In this document: piece after piece, positions 1 to 5,231 of the stretch
Layout of the letters: each line of letters starts with the position of its first letter
How positions within the stretch are numbered: position 1 is the first letter of the stretch
Source: Desulfobacula sp.
Lineage (GTDB): Bacteria; Desulfobacterota; Desulfobacteria; Desulfobacterales; Desulfobacteraceae
Direction: 5' to 3'
DNA: 6,888 nucleotides
NCBI GenBank assembly: GCA_027858355.1
Contig: JAQICW010000173.1
Span: forward strand, 1-6,888
Notes under the pieces: generated by a model
The model's input: the letters and a program-made list of their open reading frames with translations, nothing else
Told to the model about the DNA's origin: nothing
Database searches by the model: none
Program-made: the position numbers and the translations under genes

Positions 1-125
1 ATCTTTCCGGAAGAATGATTCTTTTGGCATACAACAAAAACTATTTAATCTGATGGGCTCAGAGTTCTCTATTAAAAAAAGATTTCTTTTTACTAAAAAA
101 AATGATAAGTTGCATACAAATTTTG

Positions 126-156
126 AACCACGGGATTCATTCCTGTGGTTTTTTTT
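126..156 (+). terminator. Hairpin with T-run in front of the ABC-F gene
   Basis: The arms AACCACGGGA (126-135) and TCCTGTGGTT (141-150) pair over 10 bp with one G-U pair around a 5-nt loop, and a run of eight T (149-156) follows. This is the form of a rho-independent terminator on the + strand. It could end an upstream gene to the left of the window. Only 23 nt separate the T-run from the ABC-F start codon, too little for a separate promoter, so the hairpin may lie inside the ABC-F leader and act as an attenuator. No clear promoter was found in positions 1-125. Confidence 0.65.
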
Positions 157-179
157 AAGAATAAGGAAATAAAACAACA

Positions 180-1805
180 ATGATTTTCGCAACCAACGTA
201 TCCCTTGCCTACGGCAAGAGGTTTTTGTTCAAAGACGTCAATATAAAATTTACACCGGGTAATTGTTACGGACTCATCGGAGCCAATGGGGCAGGAAAGT
301 CCACATTTCTGAAAATTCTTGCAGGGGATATTGAATCAGACTCGGGAACTATCAGTGTCGGACCCATGGAACGAATCGCGGTTTTAAGACAAGATCATTT
401 TGCCTTTGACGAGGAAACTATTTTAAACACTGTGATCATGGGCCATGAAAAACTTTACAGAATTATGACACAGCGGGATGCCCTTTATGCCAAACCAGAT
501 TTTTCCGAAGAGGATGGAATCAGGGCAGGTGAGCTTGAGGTCGAATTCGCAGAGATGAATGGCTATGAAGCAGATCCTGAAGCAGCAGTTCTTTTAAATA
601 GTCTGGGAATTGCCGAAGAGCTGCACCACAAAAAAATGAAGGAGCTTGAGGGCGGTGAAAAAGTTCGAGTGCTTCTGGCCCAGGCCCTGTTTGGAAACCC
701 GGACGTCCTGCTTCTGGATGAGCCCACCAATAACCTGGACATCAAATCCATTGCCTGGCTTGAGGAGTTTCTCTACAGGTTTCAAAACACGGTCATTGTG
801 GTATCTCATGACCGTCATTTCATGAACCAGGTTTGCACCCACATCGCAGACATTGATTTTGGCAAAATAGCGGTGTACGCAGGGAACTATGATTTCTGGT
901 ACCAGGCCAGCCAACTGAACCTGAAACAAAAACAGAATGAAAACAGAAAGGTCACTGACCGGGCCAATGAACTAAAGGCGTTTATCCAGCGGTTCAGTTC
1001 CAACGCCTCCAAATCCAAGCAGGCCACCTCCCGAAAAAAACTCCTGGAAAAACTCACCATTGAGGACATGCCCGTGTCGTCACGAAAATATCCATTTATT
1101 TTATTCAAGCCTGAACGGCCCTGTGGTAACGTGATCCTGGAAGTAGACAGACTTACAAAGACCATTGATGGTGAAAAGATTTTGGATAACGTCAGTTTTA
1201 CGGTGAATAAAGGGGATAAAATCGCCTTTATGGGCAAAAACGGCCTGGCCAAGACCACTCTTTTCCAAATCCTGGCCGGGGAGATGGAACCGGACAGCGG
1301 TACTTTTAATTGGGGAGTCACCATTAACCATTCCTATTTTCCAAAGGAACACAAAGATCATTTCAATGGTGAGGCAAACCTTATTGAGTGGCTCCTGCAG
1401 TTTGCTCCTCCCAAAGAGGGGGAGAACTTTGCCAGGACATTTTTAGGGCGTATGCTTTTTTCCGGGGAAGATGCCTTGAAAAAAATCAATGTACTTTCTG
1501 GCGGGGAAAAGGTTCGCTGCATGCTGTCAAGGATGATGCTTTCAGAATCCAATGTCCTGATTCTGGATGAACCCACCAACCACCTTGACCTGGAATCCAT
1601 AACAGCCTTAAATGACAGCTTGCTCAAATTTCAGGAGGTTATTCTTTTCACTTCCCATGACCATGAATTTGTGAGTACTGTTGTAAACCGGATTATTGAA
1701 ATCACTCCTGGCGGGGTCATTGATCGGCTCATGACCTTTGACGAGTATTTTGAAAGCTCGGAAGTTGCCAAAACCCGGGAAGCCATGAGTCAAAAGGCTG
1801 CTTAA
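180..1805 (+). CDS. ybiT: ABC-F family ATPase, YbiT type (ribosome-associated translation factor)
   Basis: A 541-residue soluble protein with two ATPase domains and no membrane segments, as in ABC-F proteins, which bind the ribosomal E site and affect translation rather than transport. Domain 1: Walker A GANGAGKST (34-42), signature LEGGE (156-160), Walker B ending in D180-E181, switch His210. A charged interdomain linker (about 240-300) carries RFSSNASKSKQATSRKK, very like the YbiT linker. Domain 2: Walker A GKNGLAKTT (352-360), signature LSGGE (439-443), Walker B ending in D463-E464, His493. Length and linker fit YbiT (about 530 residues) better than EttA or Uup. Two departures: domain 2 has Ala357 where Walker A normally has Gly before Lys, and the first signature has Glu for Ser. 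The ATG start has AAGGAA 11 nt upstream. It converges on folD and shows no functional link to the acetyl-CoA pathway genes. The exact cellular role of YbiT-type proteins is not well settled; the family call is firm. Confidence 0.93.
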   Translation: MIFATNVSLAYGKRFLFKDVNIKFTPGNCYGLIGANGAGKSTFLKILAGDIESDSGTISVGPMERIAVLRQDHFAFDEETILNTVIMGHEKLYRIMTQRDALYAKPDFSEEDGIRAGELEVEFAEMNGYEADPEAAVLLNSLGIAEELHHKKMKELEGGEKVRVLLAQALFGNPDVLLLDEPTNNLDIKSIAWLEEFLYRFQNTVIVVSHDRHFMNQVCTHIADIDFGKIAVYAGNYDFWYQASQLNLKQKQNENRKVTDRANELKAFIQRFSSNASKSKQATSRKKLLEKLTIEDMPVSSRKYPFILFKPERPCGNVILEVDRLTKTIDGEKILDNVSFTVNKGDKIAFMGKNGLAKTTLFQILAGEMEPDSGTFNWGVTINHSYFPKEHKDHFNGEANLIEWLLQFAPPKEGENFARTFLGRMLFSGEDALKKINVLSGGEKVRCMLSRMMLSESNVLILDEPTNHLDLESITALNDSLLKFQEVILFTSHDHEFVSTVVNRIIEITPGGVIDRLMTFDEYFESSEVAKTREAMSQKAA

Positions 1806-1857
1806 TCTTTTCTTTTGCCCGCCTCAATTGTCTGACCTCAATTGCCTGAGACCATAC

Positions 1858-1898
1858 AAAAAAATTGCCGGGATCAACTATTGTTGATCCCGGCAATT
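1858..1898 (-). terminator. Terminator of folD, possibly shared with the convergent ABC-F gene
   Basis: A perfect 16-bp stem (1863-1878 with 1883-1898, core ATTGCCGGGATCAAC) closes a 4-nt loop. On the minus strand it runs straight into seven T (complement of A 1858-1864), a textbook rho-independent terminator for folD, whose stop codon is about 50 nt away. On the + strand the following bases are T-rich but interrupted, so it may also stop ABC-F transcription, less efficiently. It lies in the 145-nt gap between the two convergent genes. Confidence 0.88.
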
Positions 1899-1923
1899 GG
1901 CTTTCTTACCTTTATTTAGCCTT

Positions 1924-1949
1924 ATTGTTTGTATTATTTTTTAAACAAT
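1924..1949 (-). other. Small AT-rich stem-loop directly after the folD stop codon
   Basis: ATTGTTT (1924-1930) and AAACAAT (1943-1949) form a 7-bp stem with a 12-nt loop, one base past the folD stop codon in the transcript. It is weak by itself. It is worth noting because fhs also has an AT-rich stem-loop one base after its stop codon, followed in both cases by a GC-rich stem-loop. Confidence 0.35.
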
Positions 1950-1950
1950 T

Positions 1951-2838
1951 TTAAAGGCTCAAGTGCGCGGATTTTAATGTGTTTTTCATGAGCATGGCAA
2001 TGGTCATAGGTCCGACGCCGCCCGGAACAGGTGTGATTTTTCCTGCAATCTCTTTGGCTGCTTCAAAATCCACATCACCTTTTAGAATTGCTTTTCCCGT
2101 CTTTTCATTCATGCCCACCCTGTTGACACCAACATCAATAACCGTTGATCCTGGTTTTATCCATTCAGGCTTTACAAGATCTGGCACACCGGCTGCAACG
2201 ATAAGGATATCTGCACGTTTGCAATGGGATGCAAGATCTTTTGTACGAGTATGGACAATGGTGACCGTTGCATTGGCACCCACACCTTTTTGCGCCATCA
2301 TCATGGCAATGGGTTTTCCAACAATATTGGATCTTCCCACAACAACAACTTCTGCGCCTGAAGTTTCCGTGCCGGATCGAACAATCATTTCCTGGATACC
2401 TGCCGGAGTACAGGGAAGAAATTTTGCTTCATCCCCACCAATCATCAAACGACCCACATTTACCGGATGAAAAGCATCCACATCCTTATCCGGATCTATG
2501 GCATTCAATACTTTCTTATCATCAATATGTTTGGGTAAGGGCAACTGAACCAGAATACCGTGAATGGCAGGATCATTATTATATTTATCAATCAATGCCA
2601 GAAGATCATCTTCTGAGATATCAACGGGCTGATCATCCTGTATTTCATGAAATCCAAGACTGATCGCAGTCTTGACCTTAAGTGTAACATAGCTGATTGA
2701 TGCCGGGCTTGATCCCACAAGGATTGTTACAAGCCCTGGCACAATGCCATGTTTTTTCTTCATCTCATCGACTTCCTCCTTAATCTCAGCAAGGATAACC
2801 TTTCTTATCTCTGTTCCGCTAATAAGTTCAGCAGTCAT
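1951..2838 (-). CDS. folD: Bifunctional methylenetetrahydrofolate dehydrogenase / methenyltetrahydrofolate cyclohydrolase
   Basis: A 295-residue cytosolic protein of normal FolD length. It interconverts methylene-, methenyl- and 10-formyl-H4folate with a pyridine nucleotide cofactor, the second and third steps of the methyl branch of the Wood-Ljungdahl pathway. Visible signatures: VGSSPASISYVTLK with the active-site pair Tyr50 and Lys54; HGILVQLPLP (93-102); DKDVDAFHPVNVGRL (117-131) with conserved Asp121; the dinucleotide-binding segment VVVVGRSNIVGKP (164-176); and the C-terminal PVPGGVGPMTIAML (270-283). The start is placed at 2838: the in-frame ATG 12 nt upstream lies in the ribosome binding site, and MTAELISG is the usual kind of FolD N-terminus. 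It follows fhs on the same strand after 125 nt and probably shares its transcript. In a sulfate reducer it could run in either direction, for CO2 fixation or acetyl-CoA oxidation. No key residue is missing. Confidence 0.97.
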   Translation of the reverse strand: MTAELISGTEIRKVILAEIKEEVDEMKKKHGIVPGLVTILVGSSPASISYVTLKVKTAISLGFHEIQDDQPVDISEDDLLALIDKYNNDPAIHGILVQLPLPKHIDDKKVLNAIDPDKDVDAFHPVNVGRLMIGGDEAKFLPCTPAGIQEMIVRSGTETSGAEVVVVGRSNIVGKPIAMMMAQKGVGANATVTIVHTRTKDLASHCKRADILIVAAGVPDLVKPEWIKPGSTVIDVGVNRVGMNEKTGKAILKGDVDFEAAKEIAGKITPVPGGVGPMTIAMLMKNTLKSAHLSL

Positions 2839-2850
2839 GTAAACCTCCAT
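2836..2850 (-). promoter_or_regulatory. folD: folD ribosome binding site that decides the start codon
   Basis: The transcript reads ATGGAGGTTTACATG. GGAGG (complement of 2844-2848) sits 5 nt before the ATG at 2838-2836, ideal spacing. The earlier in-frame ATG (2850-2848) overlaps this Shine-Dalgarno sequence and has no purine-rich site of its own, so a longer 299-residue call would be a start error. Confidence 0.85.
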
Positions 2851-2890
2851 ATAAAAAATTTAACCAAAAACGACTATTTTTTGAATATTA

Positions 2891-2925
2891 ACCGGGCTTA
2901 AACAAACCTATTATTTAAGCCCGGT
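2891..2925 (-). other. GC-rich stem-loop between fhs and folD
   Basis: ACCGGGCTTAAA (2891-2902) and TTTAAGCCCGGT (2914-2925) form a perfect 12-bp stem with an 11-nt loop. On neither strand is it followed by a T-run, so it is not an ordinary rho-independent terminator. Lying between two co-directional genes, it could slow polymerase, protect the fhs end of a processed transcript, or lower folD relative to fhs; these roles are inference. Confidence 0.55.
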
Positions 2926-2930
2926 CTTGA

Positions 2931-2962
2931 AAGTTTCAAAAATCGTTCAATTTTTGAAACTT
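2931..2962 (-). other. AT-rich stem-loop directly after the fhs stop codon
   Basis: AAGTTTCAAAAAT (2931-2943) and ATTTTTGAAACTT (2950-2962) form a perfect 13-bp stem with a 6-nt loop. In the fhs transcript it begins one base after the stop codon and is followed 5 nt later by the GC-rich stem-loop at 2891-2925. A perfect 13-bp match this close to a stop codon is unlikely to be accidental, but its role (stabiliser, weak terminator) cannot be read from sequence. Confidence 0.55.
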
Positions 2963-2963
2963 G

Positions 2964-4739
2964 TTAGAATACTCCCTGTACTTTCCCGGTCTCCACATCT
3001 ACATCAACCCGTTTAAAGGCAGGATTTGAGCCCGTGCCCGGCATGAGGCTGATGGCGCCTGCAACCGGAACAATGAAGCCTGCACCACCATAGGTGAGGA
3101 CTTCTCTTATGGTCAGTCTCCAATTTTTGGGAACCCCCTTGATGGACGGGTTATCAGACAGGGAAAGATGGGTTTTTACCATGCAAAGCCCTAATCCTGC
3201 CAGTTCAGGGTCTGCCTGGATTCTGGCAAGGGCATTAAGTGCATCAGCAGAATAGTCCACACCGTCTGCACCATAAACTTCTTTTGCAATCAGTTCGATT
3301 CTTTCTTTAACCGGCATATCAAGTTCATAAAGAAATTTAAATTCTGATTTTTCTTCACAAGCCGCAACAACTGCTTCTGCAAACTCAATAGCACCGTCAC
3401 CACCATGTTCCCAGTGACGGGCAAGAGCAACCCTTGCGCCTTCTGCTTCACAAAGCTCACGAACTTTTGCGATCTCGTTATCTGTATCCGTATAAAAGGC
3501 ATTGATACAGACAACCGGAGCAATTCCTGCTTTTCTGACATTTCGGATATGATGGATAAGATTGTCACATCCTTTTGCAACCCATTCAACATTTTCTGAA
3601 CCATACTCTTTTGGCATGGCTTTGCCAGGAACTGGCACAGGTGCTCCGCCATGGCATTTAAGGGCACGGATGGTGGCAACAACAACAGCACAATTGGGTT
3701 TCAGGCCGGAGAAACGACATTTAAGGTTCCAGAATTTCTCAAATCCAATATCCGCACCAAAACCTGATTCAGTCACATGGTAGTCAGCAAGTTTGAGACC
3801 AACCCTGTCTGCAATAATGGAGCTCTGACCGATAGCAATATTGGCAAACGGACCTGCATGAACAAAAACTGGCTGGCCTTCAAGGGTTTGGATTAAAGAT
3901 GGATTAAGTGCATCCACCATCCATGCGGTCATGGCACCGGCTACCTGGAGATCTTCCGTGGTAACGGGTTGGCCCTTTTTAGTGTAGGCAACAACAATCT
4001 TACCCATTCTTTCACGCATGTCTTTCAGGTCTGTGGCAACAGCAAGAATGGCCATGACTTCTGAAGATACGGCAATACCGAATTTTGATTTCATCATAAA
4101 CCCGTCAGATTTGCCGTTTACGCCGTCAATACCAATGATGATATTTCTTAAGGCCTGGGCGCAAAAATCTATGATCCATCCCATTTCCACTTTTGTGGGA
4201 TCAATATCCAGTCTCTTCATGCCGGACAGTCTTTCAAGCTGCTCATCTGTATAGTTTCTTTCATGCTGCAGACGGGAAGTCAAAGCAACCATTGCAAGGT
4301 TATGGGCATTCATGATGGCGTTGATGTCCCCTGTGAAACCCAAAGAAAATGGTGTCAAAGGAATACATTGTGCCAGACCGCCGCCTGCGGCAGACCCTTT
4401 GATATTCATTGTCGGTCCGCCGGATGGCTGACGAATGGCTGCGCAAACTTTTTTACCGAGCTTGCCAAGACCCTGGACAAGCCCCATTGCTGATGTTGAT
4501 TTTCCTTCACCAAGGGGGGTGGGTGTGATGGCGGTCACATTAATGTATTTTCCATCTGGTTCATCTTTCAGCCGGTCCAATACTTTTCTGAAATCTATTT
4601 TGGCAATATAGTGACCCTGGGGAAGAAGCTCTTCTTTGGTAAGCCCCAGTTTTTCACCTATTTCATAGATTTTCAACATTGTTTTTTCTGCATCTTGTGC
4701 GATTTCCCAGTCTGCATGTTTGGTTGGATCTAGTGCCAT
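2964..4739 (-). CDS. fhs: Formate-tetrahydrofolate ligase (10-formyl-H4folate synthetase)
   Basis: A 591-residue cytosolic enzyme joining formate to tetrahydrofolate at the cost of ATP, the formate-activating step of the folate-based Wood-Ljungdahl pathway. The family P-loop [11 protein letters not shown] is at 72-82. Other family blocks are [19 protein letters not shown] (103-121), FTGDINAI (135-142), [19 protein letters not shown] (284-302), [14 protein letters not shown] (323-336), [14 protein letters not shown] (352-365) and [13 protein letters not shown] (549-561). It is some 30 residues longer than the roughly 555-560 of clostridial enzymes. The block after the P-loop differs from the usual REPSLGP...KGGAAGGGY and is nearer, from memory, to the synthetase domain of eukaryotic C1-THF synthase. 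The ATG has AGGAG 6 nt upstream. It leads the probable fhs-folD operon and diverges from acsD across a 489-nt control region. Function is secure; the subfamily remark is less so. Confidence 0.97.
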   Translation of the reverse strand: MALDPTKHADWEIAQDAEKTMLKIYEIGEKLGLTKEELLPQGHYIAKIDFRKVLDRLKDEPDGKYINVTAITPTPLGEGKSTSAMGLVQGLGKLGKKVCAAIRQPSGGPTMNIKGSAAGGGLAQCIPLTPFSLGFTGDINAIMNAHNLAMVALTSRLQHERNYTDEQLERLSGMKRLDIDPTKVEMGWIIDFCAQALRNIIIGIDGVNGKSDGFMMKSKFGIAVSSEVMAILAVATDLKDMRERMGKIVVAYTKKGQPVTTEDLQVAGAMTAWMVDALNPSLIQTLEGQPVFVHAGPFANIAIGQSSIIADRVGLKLADYHVTESGFGADIGFEKFWNLKCRFSGLKPNCAVVVATIRALKCHGGAPVPVPGKAMPKEYGSENVEWVAKGCDNLIHHIRNVRKAGIAPVVCINAFYTDTDNEIAKVRELCEAEGARVALARHWEHGGDGAIEFAEAVVAACEEKSEFKFLYELDMPVKERIELIAKEVYGADGVDYSADALNALARIQADPELAGLGLCMVKTHLSLSDNPSIKGVPKNWRLTIREVLTYGGAGFIVPVAGAISLMPGTGSNPAFKRVDVDVETGKVQGVF

Positions 4740-4921
4740 GTTTTACTCCTTATCTTGCTGTTAACTCAAAGAATGAGTCGTTAAAAAAAATGATGATTAA
4801 ATCAAAATATATACATTTTTGCTCATAAAAATCATAGCTACACCATCTACCTATTAAATAAAAAATAAAAAATCAACTTTTTTCGGCTATACGATTTGAA
4901 TTTATTAACTAAATTTCATTC

Positions 4922-4974
4922 AACCCTATACCACATTGTGGAAACCCTCCAAGATCCCTTATAGGTAGGGGTTT
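4922..4974. repeat. GC-rich island of nested inverted repeats
   Basis: Within AT-rich DNA this block holds CCTATA (4925-4930) opposite TATAGG (4960-4965), the near-continuous palindrome CCACATTGTGG (4931-4941), and AAACCC (4942-4947) opposite GGGTTT (4969-4974). ACCCT also repeats directly at 4923 and 4944. These pairings exclude one another in part, so it may be a switchable RNA or a compound protein-binding site. It lies about 40 nt upstream of the acsD -35 box, a natural place for an activator site. Confidence 0.4.
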
Positions 4975-5014
4975 TTGACGATTGTACCTTAAAGTCATTA
5001 AATTCACTCAACTA

Positions 5015-5041
5015 TTGACAAAAAACCACACAAATTATAAA
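5015..5041 (+). promoter_or_regulatory. Candidate sigma-70 promoter of acsD
   Basis: TTGACA (5015-5020) is a consensus -35 box. The best -10 box is TATAAA (5036-5041) at a short 15-nt spacing; ATAAAT (5037-5042) would give 16 nt. Transcription would start near 5048-5050, leaving a leader of about 180 nt before acsD. The imperfect spacing may mean help from an activator. Confidence 0.5.
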
Positions 5042-5088
5042 TGATACGCTGTTATTAATGAATTTAAGATTATGGTAAGGTCATTTAT

Positions 5089-5226
5089 ATGGGAAGATGT
5101 TTCAAGTCAGTATTATCAAAGTTTGATTTAGCTATTCCATTATATATTTGCCCTTTTTTGCTAACATCCTGTCAGTTTAATCTTAACCCCCCCCAACTCA
5201 TAACTATCGTTCAATTTAGGAGGTAA
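5089..5226 (+). CDS. Possible 45-codon leader ORF ending at the acsD ribosome binding site (speculative)
   Basis: An open frame starts at ATG 5089, 8 nt after AAGG, and ends with TAA at 5224-5226, two bases before the acsD GTG, so its last two codons are the acsD Shine-Dalgarno sequence AGGAGG. The peptide begins MGRCFKSVLSKFD, has a hydrophobic stretch (about 14-27) and an LTSC motif (25-28) that resembles a lipobox, though with a Pro-containing, poor signal core. No family is recognised. Such a layout could couple acsD translation to the leader. A frame this short can be open by chance, and the C8 tract inside it is unusual for coding DNA. Confidence 0.2.
   Translation: MGRCFKSVLSKFDLAIPLYICPFLLTSCQFNLNPPQLITIVQFRR
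5115..5127. repeat. Perfect palindrome ATCAAA-G-TTTGAT in the acsD leader
   Basis: Two 6-bp arms flank a central G. It lies some 65 nt downstream of the predicted transcription start, where a dimeric repressor could block elongation. I do not recognise it as a known operator; it does not fit the FNR/CRP spacing. Confidence 0.3.
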
Positions 5227-5231
5227 ATGTG
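5218..5231 (+). promoter_or_regulatory. acsD: acsD ribosome binding site and GTG start with overlapping decoy ATG
   Basis: AGGAGG (5218-5223) stands 5 nt before GTG (5229-5231). In the acsD frame a TAG at 5217-5219 closes everything upstream and no other start codon lies between, so GTG is the first possible start. An ATG at 5227-5229 shares its last base with the GTG but is in another frame and gives only MWDLK before a stop. Confidence 0.85.

Larger units (their letters stand above)
4897..5066. repeat. Three exact copies of TGAATTTA around the acsD promoter
   Basis: TGAATTTA occurs at 4897-4904 and 5059-5066, and its complement TAAATTCA at 4999-5006. A looser copy, TAAATTTCA (4910-4918), sits opposite the first and forms a small inverted repeat with it. 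The pair at 4998-5006 and 5059-5067 (9-bp arms TTAAATTCA/TGAATTTAA) flanks the -35/-10 region with centres 61 bp apart, near six helical turns. This could be an operator family. AT-rich words recur easily in such DNA, so confidence is low. Confidence 0.3.
4740..5228. other. Divergent control region between fhs and acsD
   Basis: This 489-nt stretch is strongly AT-rich and has no gene of convincing length. Toward acsD it has a good TTGACA box (5015) and a long leader. Toward fhs I could not fix a promoter: TATGAT-like and TATATT-like -10 boxes occur on the minus strand around 4810-4840, but without a good -35. It also holds a GC-rich inverted-repeat island (4922-4974), repeated TGAATTTA motifs, the palindrome ATCAAAGTTTGAT (5115-5127) and a C8 tract (5187-5194). 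I saw no tetrahydrofolate- or cobalamin-riboswitch pattern on either strand. Its position suggests that both units are controlled here. Confidence 0.7.

Noticed and set aside
2..172. Open + strand frame of about 56 codons entering from the left edge, and a shorter one ending at 53
   Set aside because: The longer frame runs through the hairpin and T-run at 126-156 and gives a low-quality Lys/Phe-rich peptide. Either could be the end of an upstream gene, but nothing in the window decides it.
1979..2663. Open + strand frames opposite folD
   Set aside because: They overlap a complete, well-conserved folD on the other strand and show no protein family features.
4740..5228. Tetrahydrofolate or cobalamin riboswitch ahead of fhs or acsD
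   Set aside because: Neither the conserved core of the tetrahydrofolate riboswitch nor a B12 box could be found on either strand.
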